Shown here: positions 44,103-53,911 of the stretch, piece after piece | Position numbering within the stretch: the stretch's first letter is position 1 | Layout: each line of letters starts with the position of its first letter | From: Candidatus Rubrivivax defluviihabitans | GTDB taxonomy: Bacteria > Pseudomonadota > Gammaproteobacteria > Burkholderiales > Burkholderiaceae_C | NCBI GenBank assembly: GCA_016709385.1 | Contig: JADJMW010000002.1 | Span: 248,001 to 312,000 of the forward strand | DNA length: 64,000 nt | Reading direction: 5' to 3' | Program-made: the position numbers and the translations under genes | The notes under the pieces: generated by a model | Database searches by the model: none | Seen by the model: the letters and a program-made list of their open reading frames with translations, nothing else | Told to the model about the DNA's origin: nothing

Positions 44103-44232
44103 CATCCTCTCCACCCAGCGCTGCGCGTCATCGCTGCTGATTCATGCGCAGGCCCGGCGCCGAGACGGCTCCTGCCAACGGAGGTCCTGCCGACCCGGCT
44201 CGGACTGCCGAGCGCGGCTCTGCGCACCTGCA

Positions 44233-44616
44233 TCACGGCCCGAACACCCCCTGCAGCCACTCGACCGCGTCACCGTCGATGGCGACGACGTCGAACCGGC
44301 ATGGCGGCAGCACCGTGAAGCGCATCAGATAGCACCGGGCCGCAAAGATCAGCGCTCTTTGCTTGACCGCGCCCACGCTGGCCGCCGCGCCACCCTGCCG
44401 GGCACTGCGCCGGGCCCGCACTTCCACGAACACCAGCGTGCCGTCGCGGTCGCGCAGGACGAGATCGATCTCGCCGCCGCGCGCACCGGGGCCGCGGGCG
44501 ACCCGATAATTGCGCTCCACCAGCACCAGCCCGCGCGCCTGCAGCCAGGCCAGGGCCAGCGACTCGGCACTGTCGCCCGCCGCCTTGGTGCTGCCACCGG
44601 CCGCCGCCTTGAACAT
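44233..44616 (-). CDS. yraN: YraN/UPF0102 family endonuclease-like protein
   Basis: The 127-residue protein from MFKAAAGG contains GDSAESLALAWLQARGLVLVERNYRV and GGEIDLVLRDRDGTLVFVEVRAR, the PD-(D/E)xK nuclease-like motif of UPF0102 (the E-D-E-V-R pattern). GGAGGG precedes the ATG. It is divergent from rsmI and overlaps its region; yraN and rsmI are neighbours in most proteobacteria. An extension to 44646 is possible but less likely. Confidence 0.85.
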   Translation of the reverse strand: MFKAAAGGSTKAAGDSAESLALAWLQARGLVLVERNYRVARGPGARGGEIDLVLRDRDGTLVFVEVRARRSARQGGAAASVGAVKQRALIFAARCYLMRFTVLPPCRFDVVAIDGDAVEWLQGVFGP

Positions 44617-45559
44617 CGCCCCCTCCCTGCTGCTGCAGGCGGCCACCGTGGCCGCCGGCCACCAGCACTACCCACCCGGCACACTGTACGTGGTGGCCAC
44701 GCCCATCGGCAACCTGGCCGACCTGACGTTGCGCGCCGCGCACGTGCTGGCACGCGTGGACACGGTGGCCTGCGAGGACAAGCGCGTGACGGCGCAGTTG
44801 CTGCACCACCTGGGCCTGCACAAGCCGCTCGTGGCGCTGCACGGCCACAACGAGCACGAAGCGGCTGCGGCCGTGCTGGCGCGACTGGCGGCGGGCGCGT
44901 CGGTGGCTTATGTCAGCGACGCCGGCACGCCCGCCGTCAGCGACCCGGGCGCGGTGCTGGTGGCCCAGGCCGCCGCCGCCGGCCACAAGGTGGTGCCGCT
45001 GCCCGGTGCCAGCAGTGCCCTGGCAGCACTCAGCGTGGCCGGCGACACGGCGGGTGCGGGCTTTCGCTTCGTCGGCTTCCTGCCGGCCAAGGGCGGCGAG
45101 CGGCGAGCGGCGCTGGCCGCCGCGCTGGCCGATGCGGCCACGCAAGTGCTGTTCGAGGCGCCGCACCGCATCAACGCCCTGGCCGCGGACCTGGCCGCCG
45201 CGGCGCCGCAGCGCCGCGTGACGCTGGCGCGCGAGCTGACCAAGCAATTCGAAACCATCGTCACCGCGCCAGCCGCCGAACTGCCCGCCTGGCTGGCCGC
45301 CGACGACCACCGCCAGCGCGGCGAATTCGTGCTCGTGCTGCATGCCCTCCCGCCCACACCGGCCGCGGCCGCTGCGCTGGCGCCCGCCACCCTCCACACC
45401 CTGCGCGTGCTGCTGCGCGAGCTGCCGCTGAAGCAGGCGGTGGCGCTGGCCGCCGACATCACCGGCGCGCCGCGCAACGCGCTGTACCCGTGGGCGCTGG
45501 CCGAGCGCGGCCATGTCGGGCCCGGCGACGACGACGCGGACAACGCGGTCCCGGTTTGA
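44609..45559 (+). CDS. rsmI: 16S rRNA 2'-O-ribose methyltransferase RsmI
   Basis: The protein (about 303-316 residues) has all RsmI marks: TLYVVATPIGNLADLTLRA, ACEDKRVTAQLL, AYVSDAGTPAVSDPG, LPGASSALAALSVAG, RFVGFLPAKGGERRA, FEAPHRINALAADL and ARELTKQFETI. It methylates C1402 of 16S rRNA. No ATG lies near the core; TTG 44609 and GTG 44648 are the choices, and neither has a strong ribosome-binding site. I report the TTG because it leaves the usual short N-terminal tail. Confidence 0.85.
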   Translation: MNIAPSLLLQAATVAAGHQHYPPGTLYVVATPIGNLADLTLRAAHVLARVDTVACEDKRVTAQLLHHLGLHKPLVALHGHNEHEAAAAVLARLAAGASVAYVSDAGTPAVSDPGAVLVAQAAAAGHKVVPLPGASSALAALSVAGDTAGAGFRFVGFLPAKGGERRAALAAALADAATQVLFEAPHRINALAADLAAAAPQRRVTLARELTKQFETIVTAPAAELPAWLAADDHRQRGEFVLVLHALPPTPAAAAALAPATLHTLRVLLRELPLKQAVALAADITGAPRNALYPWALAERGHVGPGDDDADNAVPV

Positions 45560-45690
45560 CGGCGCCGGCGCCGCGCCCTGGCCGGCACGGACCGGCGCAG
45601 CGCTGACACGGGCGGGCGAGCCCGGAACCTGGCGCACACGCGCCCGGGCTCCCGCATGGGCCTGGCGCCCGTCGCGCCGCAGGGCCCTCC

Positions 45691-45696
45691 TACAAT
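45691..45696 (+). promoter_or_regulatory. Putative -10 box for tldD
   Basis: TACAAT at 45691-45696 is followed 8 bp later by a perfect 7-bp hairpin, GCTTCAC (45705-45711) and GTGAAGC (45718-45724) with a 6-nt loop, in the expected 5' untranslated region of tldD. No good -35 is visible. The hairpin could be an operator or affect message stability. Confidence 0.4.
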
Positions 45697-45753
45697 TCGG
45701 GCTTGCTTCACACCCTGGTGAAGCCTGCCTGCACTGCTCCTGAAAGCCCGCCC

Positions 45754-47229
<1,476 letters not shown>

Positions 47230-47230
47230 A

Positions 47231-47322
47231 TGGAGCCCCCGACCTCGCTGCGCTCGGGTCCCCCCGAGGGGGCCGCCCGCCAGCGGCCCGGCGAAGCCGG
47301 TTCCGCGGCGGGGAGCTTGGCT
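47231..47322. repeat. Dispersed GC-rich repeat, copy B, overlapping the next gene's start
   Basis: This segment matches 5333-5422 in order: a C-run/GAG/G-run hairpin (around 47260-47272), CCGGCGAAGCCGG near 47288-47300, and GAGCTTGGCTGAA at the end versus GCGGCTTGGCCGC. It starts one base after the tldD stop and carries the first 30 codons of the open frame that follows. The frame stays open through it because the repeat has no stop here. Confidence 0.7.
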
Positions 47323-48543
47323 GAAGCAACCCGCTTCGACAGAGTCTCCTTTTCGGACATCGAGGCCGCCGCCGCGCGTCTGGCCGGACACGTGCTGGAA
47401 ACGCCTTGCGTGGAATCGAAGACGCTGGGCCAGATCATTGGCGCGCGGGTCTTCCTGAAGTTCGAGAACCTGCAGTTCACCGCCTCGTTCAAGGAGCGCG
47501 GAGCGCTCAACAAGCTGGCCACGCTGGTGGAGCGCGGCGCACCGCTGAAGGGTGTCATCACGGCCTCGGCGGGCAACCATGCACAAGGCGTTGCCTACCA
47601 CGCGCAACGCATGGGCCTGCGCGCGGTGATCGTGATGCCGCGGCACACGCCCACCGTCAAGGTGGAGCGCACGCGTGGCTTCGGTGCCGAGGTGGTGCTT
47701 ACCGGCGACAACTTCGACGAGGCGCGCGACCACGCCTTTGCCCTGGCCGAAGACCAGGGCCTGACTTTCGTTCACCCCTTCGACGACCCGCTGGTGATCG
47801 CCGGCCAGGGCACCATCGGGCTGGAGATGCTGCGCGCGCAGCCGCAGCTCGACACGCTGGTCATCGCCGTGGGCGGCGGCGGGCTCATCGGCGGCATTGC
47901 CACCGCGGCGCGGGCGCTCAAGCCGGGGGTCGAGATCATCGGTGTGCAGACCAGCCGTTTCCCGGCCATGTTCAATGCCATCAAGGGCACGGCACACCCG
48001 CAAGGCAGCAGCACCATCGCCGAAGGCATCGCGGTGGGGCAACCGGGGAAGATCACACGCGAGATCGTGCGCGAACTGGTGGACGACCTGGTGCTCGTCG
48101 ACGAAGGCGATATCGAGCAGGCCGTGCTGATGCTGCTGGAGATCGAGAAGACGGTGGTCGAGGGGGCCGGCGCGGCCGGGCTGGCGGCGCTGCTCAAGGA
48201 CCCGGCGCGCTTCGCCGGCCGCCAGGTGGGCCTGGTGCTGTGCGGCGGCAACATCGACCCGCTGCTGCTGGCCGCCATCATCGAACGCGGCATGGTGCGC
48301 GCGGGAAGACTGGCGCGCATCCGCGTGGCGGCACGCGACACGCCGGGCGTGCTGGCGCGCATCACGGCCGTCGTGGCCGACGCCGGCGCGAATGTCGACG
48401 AAGTCCACCACCAGCGCGCGTTTTCCACGCTGCCGGCGCAGAGCGTCGAGGTCGAACTCGTGCTGCAGACGCGCAACCCGGCGCATGTGCAGGCCGTGAT
48501 CGCCGCCCTGGCGTCGGCCGGCTTCGACGCCCGCGCCTACTGA
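47317..48543 (+). CDS. Threonine ammonia-lyase (catabolic type, with ACT domain)
   Basis: The protein (408 residues from TTG 47317) has the PLP-lysine motif FTASFKERGALNKL, SAGNHAQGVAYHAQ, the phosphate loop GGGGLIGGIATAARAL and a C-terminal ACT-like domain (RIRVAARDTPGVLARITAVVADAGANVDEVHHQRAF). It deaminates threonine to 2-oxobutyrate; length and the single ACT-like domain fit the TdcB/short IlvA form. An upstream ATG (47230) would add about 29 residues encoded by a repeat copy. TTG 47317 has GGGGAG just upstream and keeps the repeat out of the protein. Confidence 0.87.
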   Translation: MAEATRFDRVSFSDIEAAAARLAGHVLETPCVESKTLGQIIGARVFLKFENLQFTASFKERGALNKLATLVERGAPLKGVITASAGNHAQGVAYHAQRMGLRAVIVMPRHTPTVKVERTRGFGAEVVLTGDNFDEARDHAFALAEDQGLTFVHPFDDPLVIAGQGTIGLEMLRAQPQLDTLVIAVGGGGLIGGIATAARALKPGVEIIGVQTSRFPAMFNAIKGTAHPQGSSTIAEGIAVGQPGKITREIVRELVDDLVLVDEGDIEQAVLMLLEIEKTVVEGAGAAGLAALLKDPARFAGRQVGLVLCGGNIDPLLLAAIIERGMVRAGRLARIRVAARDTPGVLARITAVVADAGANVDEVHHQRAFSTLPAQSVEVELVLQTRNPAHVQAVIAALASAGFDARAY

Positions 48544-48724
48544 AGCCGGCGGACGGCCCGGCGGGCCCGGGACGCCACGGGGAAGCGGCCACGTCACGGG
48601 CCGTTACAAACATGACATGTATGTGGCGGCGCCTGTGCTGCTCTGTGCAACACAGCGCGGCGCAGGCAGGTTTGCCGGGGTCGCGGACTGCCAACCCCGA
48701 ACCCATCTGCAGGAGCCATGTCCC

Positions 48725-49825
48725 ATGCCACTCGAACTCGTCACCCCTCCGCCCTCGTCGCCCACGGCAGCGCGCGTTGCACGGGCCAAGCGCGCCTACA
48801 CCACGCGGCACGTGCCGGCGTTTGCCTTCGCGCAGCTGCTCGAAGACCCTGGCCAGGCGCCGCGCGCGGGCGACCTGGTGCTGGCCCGCGTGCAGCGCGT
48901 GGGCAAGCACACCACGCTGGAGCAGACGGACAGCCGGCGCAGCGCGCTCTTTCCCGGCGACGAGATCGTGGTTGCCTACGCCGCGCGTTATGCCCCCGAC
49001 CAGTTCGAGGCCTGCGTGCCCGCTTCACTGCAGGCCTGCCACCTGGCAGCCGGCGGCGGCGTGGCCGCGCTCGTGACCGCGCGCCATGGTGGCGTCTCGG
49101 CCCCCACCGAATTGCAGCCGCTGGGCCTGCTGGCCGACGCCGGCGGCCAGCGCCTCAATCTGGCCAGCCATGCGCGGCTGCCCCAAGCAGCGCGCGGCAG
49201 CGCCGGCCCGCGGCCGCTGACGATCGCGTCGTTGGGCACGTCCATGAATGCCGGCAAGACGACCTCGGCCGCCTACCTGGTGCGCGGCCTGGTGCGCGCC
49301 GGCCTGCGTGTCGGCGCGGCCAAGATCACCGGCACCGGCTCGGGCAACGACCCAGGCCTGCTGCGCGACGCGGGCGCCGAACTGGTGCTGGACTTCACCG
49401 ACGCCGGCCACGCGTCGACCGCCGGGCTCGAACTGGACGCGTTGCTGCACATCCTGGACGCGGTGCAGGCCGCCATGTCCGCGCAGGGCGTGCAGGCGCT
49501 GGTGCTGGAGGTGGCCGACGGCCTGCTGCAGCGTGAAACCTCGATGCTGCTGCGTTCGCCGCGCTTCGCGCAGCGCGTGGATGCCAGCCTGTTTTCCAGC
49601 GGCGACGCGATGGGCGCGGTGGCCGGTGTGCGCTGGCTGCACGAGCGCGGCCTGCCCGTGCTGGCGCTGGCTGGCACGTTGACGCGTTCACCGCTGGCCC
49701 AGGCCGAGGCCGAAGCCGCCACCGGGCTGCAAGCCCTGGGCCTGGACCGCCTGGGCGACCCGGCCACGGCACGCGGCCTGGCCCAGCGCGCCGCCGATCT
49801 GGCCTGCGCCGGAGTGGCGGCGTGA
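48725..49825 (+). CDS. DUF1611-like P-loop protein
   Basis: The 366-residue protein has a small N-terminal domain (ARVARAKRAYTTRHVPAFAFAQLLED) and a C-terminal P-loop NTPase domain. Walker A is SLGTSMNAGKTTSAAYLVRG near residue 168, followed by AAKITGTGSGNDPGLLRDAGAELVLDFTDAGHAST and LVLEVADGLLQRET. The domain resembles DUF1611 and the MobB/dethiobiotin-synthetase group. The molecular task is unknown. AGGAG lies upstream of the ATG at 48725. It overlaps the ABC gene by 4 bp (GTGA), so the two are coupled. Confidence 0.78.
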   Translation: MPLELVTPPPSSPTAARVARAKRAYTTRHVPAFAFAQLLEDPGQAPRAGDLVLARVQRVGKHTTLEQTDSRRSALFPGDEIVVAYAARYAPDQFEACVPASLQACHLAAGGGVAALVTARHGGVSAPTELQPLGLLADAGGQRLNLASHARLPQAARGSAGPRPLTIASLGTSMNAGKTTSAAYLVRGLVRAGLRVGAAKITGTGSGNDPGLLRDAGAELVLDFTDAGHASTAGLELDALLHILDAVQAAMSAQGVQALVLEVADGLLQRETSMLLRSPRFAQRVDASLFSSGDAMGAVAGVRWLHERGLPVLALAGTLTRSPLAQAEAEAATGLQALGLDRLGDPATARGLAQRAADLACAGVAA

Positions 49826-51537
49826 CAGGCGAGCCGACGCACTTGCAGCCGCCGCAGCGGCCGCCGCGCCTGCCGCCGGTGGCCAGCGGCCGGCGCCGGC
49901 TGTGGCTGGCCGGCGTGCTGGCCAACCACCTGCTGCAGGCTGCGCTGGCGCTGGGCGCGGCCTTTGCCGCCAAGACCCTGGTCGACGGCCTGGACCACCG
50001 CCAGGCGGGTGCGTGGCCGGGCGACATGCTGTGGCCGGCGGCCGGTGTGCTCGGCCTGGTGCTGGCCGCGGGCGCGCTACGCGGGCTGGAACTGGCCCAG
50101 TCCGAAGCGCTGGCGCAGCACTACATCGCACATTTGCGGCTGCGCCTGTTCGACCGCCTGGCCAGCCTGTCGCCCGAGGGCCGCCAGCGCCGCAGCCGTG
50201 GCGGCGTGATGCTGCGTTTCGTGGGCGACGCGCAGGCCCTCCGCGCCTGGGTGGGCCGCGGCATCGCGCAGTGCGTGGCGGCTGGCTGCGCGCTGGTCGC
50301 CCTGCTCGCCGGCCTGGCCCTGTGGCAGCCGAGGCTGGCGCTGTGGACCTTGCCCTGGCTGGTGCTGGCCGGCGTGATGATGAGCTTGACCCTGCCGCCC
50401 CTGCGCCGCGCGGTACGCGAATGCCGCCGCCGCCAGGCCGGCATCGCCACCAATGTCTACGACCGCATCGCGACCCTGCCGCTGCTGCAGGCCACCGGCG
50501 CCACCGCGCGCGAACGGCGCCGTCTGCAGCGGCAGAACCGGCAATTGCGCCAGGCCATGCAGAGGCGGGCCTGGGCGCGCGCGCGCCACCGCTGGGCGCT
50601 GGACCTGTGCCTGGCCGGACTGGCCGGCAGCCTGCTGTTCGCCGTGGTCACCGGGGCCTCCGCGGGGGGCGGACTGCTGGTCGGTGTGCTCGGCCTGCTG
50701 GGGCTGCTGGCGCGCCCATTGCGCGGCATCGGCCGGGCGCTGGAAAGCCGCGAGGAAGCGCAGGTGGCACGCGAGCGCATGCTGGAGTTCCTGGCCGAAC
50801 GGCAACGGCTGTCGCTGCCACGGCACGGCACCCAACCCGGGCCGTCACCCGAACTGGGCTTCGAGTCGGCCGCCGTGCCCGGGCGGCTGGAGGCCTTCAC
50901 CGCCCGCGTGCCGCACGGCCGGCGCGTGGCCGTGTGCGGGCCGGCGGGCGCCGGCAAGAGCACGCTGCTGGCACTGGCGGCGCGGCTGCGCGACCCGGCG
51001 GCAGGCCGCGTCACCCTGGGCGGCGCGCCCTTGCCGCAAGTCGACGCGGCGTTGCTGCGGCAACGCATCAGCCATCTGTCGGGCGAAGCCACGCTGGTGC
51101 GCGGCAGCGTGCGGCGCTGCCTGCAGCAGCGCGACCCCGCCGCACCGGACGCGGCGCTGCTGGCCGCCTGTGCGCTGGCCGGCTGGCCGCAAGCCGATGC
51201 CGCCACGCTGGCCGCAACGGTGCGCGATGGCGGCGACAACCTGAACGGCCAGCGCCGGCGGCAGCTGGCGCTGGCGGCCGCGCTCGTGGGTGCACCCGAC
51301 GTGCTCGTCGTGGACGACGCCGAGCACGCCCTGCCCGGCCCGCCGTTGCCGGCACTGGCTGCACTGCTGGAGCGGTTTCCGGGCACGGTGCTGTTCGCCA
51401 CCGCCGACCCCCGCCTGGCCGCACTGGCCGAGGAAGTGTGGTGGCTGCACGGTGGGCGCTTGCAGCCCGCACCGGCCGCCGCGCCTGGGGCGGCGGGGCT
51501 GCGCGTGGTGGCACCCGCGGCGGGCGCAACGGCATGA
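49822..51537 (+). CDS. ABC exporter with degenerate ATPase domain
   Basis: This 571-residue half-transporter has an N-terminal membrane domain of about six helices (residues 28-300) and a C-terminal ATPase. Walker A (CGPAGAGKSTLLALA) is intact. The rest is altered: the signature reads GDNLNGQRRRQLALAAAL in place of LSGGQ; Walker B reads VLVVDDAEHAL, with Asp in place of the catalytic Glu; the switch His region reads TVLFATADPRLAAL with no His. It probably binds ATP but hydrolyses it poorly or only with a partner. GTG start at 49822. Confidence 0.83.
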   Translation: MTGEPTHLQPPQRPPRLPPVASGRRRLWLAGVLANHLLQAALALGAAFAAKTLVDGLDHRQAGAWPGDMLWPAAGVLGLVLAAGALRGLELAQSEALAQHYIAHLRLRLFDRLASLSPEGRQRRSRGGVMLRFVGDAQALRAWVGRGIAQCVAAGCALVALLAGLALWQPRLALWTLPWLVLAGVMMSLTLPPLRRAVRECRRRQAGIATNVYDRIATLPLLQATGATARERRRLQRQNRQLRQAMQRRAWARARHRWALDLCLAGLAGSLLFAVVTGASAGGGLLVGVLGLLGLLARPLRGIGRALESREEAQVARERMLEFLAERQRLSLPRHGTQPGPSPELGFESAAVPGRLEAFTARVPHGRRVAVCGPAGAGKSTLLALAARLRDPAAGRVTLGGAPLPQVDAALLRQRISHLSGEATLVRGSVRRCLQQRDPAAPDAALLAACALAGWPQADAATLAATVRDGGDNLNGQRRRQLALAAALVGAPDVLVVDDAEHALPGPPLPALAALLERFPGTVLFATADPRLAALAEEVWWLHGGRLQPAPAAAPGAAGLRVVAPAAGATA

Positions 51538-51595
51538 ACGCGCCGGGCCGCTCCCGAGCGCTCATCCCACAGCGCGTCGCGCGGAGGTCAGTCCA

Positions 51596-52474
51596 GTGAG
51601 CACCCCTTTTCTTCTGGACGAAGGCCACGGCGGCAGCCTGCCCTGCCTGCTCGCCCTGCCGCGCTGGCACGACGCGCGCACGCCGCTGCTCGTGAGCGTG
51701 CATGGCGTGACGCGGCGCCCGCTCGAGCATGCGCTGGCCTTTGCCGGCCCGGCGCTGGCGGCGGGTGCTGCGCTGCTGGTGCCGCTGTTCAGCGAACACC
51801 GCCACCGGCGCTACCAGCGCCTGGTGCACCCACGCAGCGGGCGCCGCAGCGACCTGGCCCTGATCGATACGGTGGCGGCCCTGTGCGCCCGCCATGGCCT
51901 CGGCGACGGCCCGCTGCACCTGTTCGGCTACTCGGCCGGCGCGCAGTTCGTGCATCGCTTCGCCATGGCGCATCCGCAGCGCGTGGCGGCGCTGGCCGTC
52001 GGCGCCGCCGGCTGGTACACCTGGCCCGACCCGGCCTTGCCGTATCCGCTGGGCTGGGCCGGCATGGCGGACTGGCTGGGCCGCAGCCCCGACGCGCAGG
52101 CCTTCCTGCGCCTGCCCACGCGGGTGTGGGTCGGCGACCGCGACATCGCGGTCGACGACGCCTTGCGCTCGTCGCCCGAACTCGACGACTTGCAAGGCGG
52201 CTCGCGGCTGGAGCGGGCACGGCGCTGGGTGCAGGCTCTGCATCGCGCCTGCCATGCCAGCGGCCTGGCGGCCGGCGCCACACTGCACGGTGTTGCCGGC
52301 GCGGGGCACGACTTCGCCCAGTGTGCCCGGCGTGGGGCGCTGGCCGAGTCCGTCGTCGATTTCCTGCTCTCGCCCCGGGCTGGCGCCGCCGACTTGCGCG
52401 GCCAGGCGTCCGTGCCGTCGACCGTCTCCAGTGCACGAGAGGCGCCGCAGCGACAGGCGGCCACGCCGTCGTAG
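51596..52474 (+). CDS. Alpha/beta-hydrolase family protein
   Basis: The 292-residue protein has PLLVSVHGVTRRPLEHAL (oxyanion-region HG), the nucleophile elbow HLFGYSAGAQFVHRFAM, RVWVGDRDIAVDDAL (acidic residue) and a final GAGHDFAQCA with the catalytic His. GTG 51596 is the start, with GCGGAGG 8 nt upstream. It follows the ABC gene by 58 bp and probably belongs to the same transcript as the DUF1611 and ABC genes. The ester or amide substrate is unknown. No signal peptide is visible. Confidence 0.83.
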   Translation: MSTPFLLDEGHGGSLPCLLALPRWHDARTPLLVSVHGVTRRPLEHALAFAGPALAAGAALLVPLFSEHRHRRYQRLVHPRSGRRSDLALIDTVAALCARHGLGDGPLHLFGYSAGAQFVHRFAMAHPQRVAALAVGAAGWYTWPDPALPYPLGWAGMADWLGRSPDAQAFLRLPTRVWVGDRDIAVDDALRSSPELDDLQGGSRLERARRWVQALHRACHASGLAAGATLHGVAGAGHDFAQCARRGALAESVVDFLLSPRAGAADLRGQASVPSTVSSAREAPQRQAATPS

Positions 52475-52544
52475 CCAGCCGGCGCAGGCCCGGGCAGCGG
52501 CGCTGTCGGCCTGTTGTCAGCCAGCCCGTGCTACATTCCCGTCC

Positions 52545-52619
52545 ATGCGTTCCGCGTCCTATTTCTTTGCGTTCTTCTGGTTCTCGCACCGCTCGGCGGC
52601 TGGAGAGGCAAACGCGTAA
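52545..52619 (+). CDS. Phe-codon leader peptide of aroG
   Basis: This 24-codon frame starts MRSASYFFAFFWFSH: five Phe codons, one Tyr and one Trp within codons 6-13. It is followed 24 bp later by a terminator hairpin and then by aroG. It has the form of an amino-acid attenuation leader: ribosome stalling at Phe codons would free the downstream RNA to form an antiterminator. No strong ribosome-binding site is visible, but the context is strong. Confidence 0.8.
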   Translation: MRSASYFFAFFWFSHRSAAGEANA

Positions 52620-52668
52620 AGGAACGCAGCGCACCCCAGACAACCGCCGGCAGCCCCGGCGGTTTTTT
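52594..52668 (+). promoter_or_regulatory. Transcription attenuator of aroG (antiterminator and terminator)
   Basis: Terminator: CCGCCGG (52644-52650), loop CAGCC, CCGGCGG (52656-52662), then six T (52663-52668). Antiterminator: CGGCGG (52594-52599) plus CTGG (52600-52603), inside the leader codons, can pair with CCAG (52636-52639) and CCGCCG (52644-52649), which blocks the terminator stem. A ribosome stalled at the Phe run (about 52560-52585) leaves 52594 onward free. The gene for the DAHP synthase starts 46 bp after the T-run. Confidence 0.8.
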
Positions 52669-52714
52669 GTTGCCGGTGTGCTGCAGGACCCCGCAAGCCA
52701 CCCGAAAGCCCACC

Positions 52715-53839
52715 ATGAGCCCCAAGAGCACCAGCCCCGCCGCCGCCAGCCGCCTGGCCCTGAGCGAGCGCACCAGCGAAACCGACGACCAGCGCATCCG
52801 CGACATCACGCCGCTGCCGCCGCCCGAGCACCTGATCCGCTTCTTCCCGATCGCCGGCACGCCGGTGGAGACGCTGATCTCGGGCACGCGCGGGGCCATC
52901 CGCCACATCATGAACAGCGAGGACGACAGGCTGCTGGTGATCATCGGCCCGTGCTCGATCCACGACCCCACCGCGGCGCTGGACTATGCGCGCCGGCTGA
53001 AGGCGCTGCGCGAGCAGCACGCGGGCGAGCTCGAAGTGGTGATGCGCGTGTATTTCGAGAAGCCTCGCACCACGGTGGGCTGGAAGGGGCTCATCAACGA
53101 CCCCTACCTGGACGAGAGCTACCGCATCCACGAAGGCCTGCGCATCGCGCGGCAGCTGCTGGTGGACATCAACCGCCTGGGCGTGCCGGCGGCGAGCGAG
53201 TTCCTCGACGTCATCAGCCCGCAGTACATCGGCGACCTCATCGCCTGGGGCGCCATCGGCGCGCGCACCACCGAAAGCCAGGTGCACCGCGAACTGGCCA
53301 GCGGCTTGAGCGCGCCGGTGGGCTTCAAGAACGGCACCGACGGCAATATCAAGATCGCCATCGACGCCATCCAGGCCGCGGCGCGCCCGCACCACTTTCT
53401 TTCGGTGCACAAGAACGGCCAGGTGGCGATCGTGGAGACGCGCGGCAACAAGGACTGCCACGTCATCCTGCGCGGCGGTAAGGAACCCAATTACGACGCC
53501 GCCCACGTGGCCGCGGCCTGCCGCGAGATCGAGGCGGCCAAGCTGCCCTGCCGCCTGATGGTGGACGCCAGCCACGCCAATGCAGCCAAGCAGCACCAGC
53601 GGCAGATCGACGTGATGCGCGACGTGGGCGCGCAGCTGGCCGCCGGCACGCGCTGCATCTTCGGCGTCATGGTCGAGAGCCACTTGCACGCCGGGGCGCA
53701 GAAATTCACCGCCGGCAAGGACGACCCCGCGGCGCTGGAGTACGGCAAGAGCATCACCGACGCCTGCATCGGCTGGGACGATTCGGTGGCCGTGCTCGAC
53801 ATCCTGGCCGCCGCGGTGAAGGCGCGGCGCCGGCACTGA
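52715..53839 (+). CDS. aroG: 3-deoxy-7-phosphoheptulonate synthase (DAHP synthase), class I
   Basis: The 374-residue enzyme has the AroFGH signatures LLVIIGPCSIHDPTAAL, MRVYFEKPRTTVGWKGLINDP, ARTTESQVHRELASGLSAPVGFKNGTDG, HHFLSVHKNGQVAIVETRGNKDCH and LMVDASHANAAKQ. It joins PEP and erythrose-4-phosphate, the first step of the shikimate pathway, in the cytosol. The Phe-rich leader suggests the Phe-regulated isozyme AroG. ATG 52715 is chosen for its fit to the family N-terminus. Confidence 0.93.
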   Translation: MSPKSTSPAAASRLALSERTSETDDQRIRDITPLPPPEHLIRFFPIAGTPVETLISGTRGAIRHIMNSEDDRLLVIIGPCSIHDPTAALDYARRLKALREQHAGELEVVMRVYFEKPRTTVGWKGLINDPYLDESYRIHEGLRIARQLLVDINRLGVPAASEFLDVISPQYIGDLIAWGAIGARTTESQVHRELASGLSAPVGFKNGTDGNIKIAIDAIQAAARPHHFLSVHKNGQVAIVETRGNKDCHVILRGGKEPNYDAAHVAAACREIEAAKLPCRLMVDASHANAAKQHQRQIDVMRDVGAQLAAGTRCIFGVMVESHLHAGAQKFTAGKDDPAALEYGKSITDACIGWDDSVAVLDILAAAVKARRRH

Positions 53840-53860
53840 GCGCCCTGCCGGTTGCCTGCT

Positions 53861-53885
53861 CCCTCTCCCGCAGGGCGGGAGAGGG
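53861..53885. terminator. Bidirectional hairpin from a widespread intergenic repeat
   Basis: A perfect 11-bp stem, CCCTCTCCCGC (53861-53871) with GCGGGAGAGGG (53875-53885) and a 3-nt loop, is followed by CTGGGGTGAGGG. It lies between the convergent aroG and YdjM stops. This CCCTCTCCC/GGGAGAGGG-CTGGGGTGAGGG unit occurs between genes in many Proteobacteria. It probably acts as a terminator for both strands. Confidence 0.7.
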
Positions 53886-53911
53886 CTGGGGTGAGGGTGG
53901 GACGACGGCCC

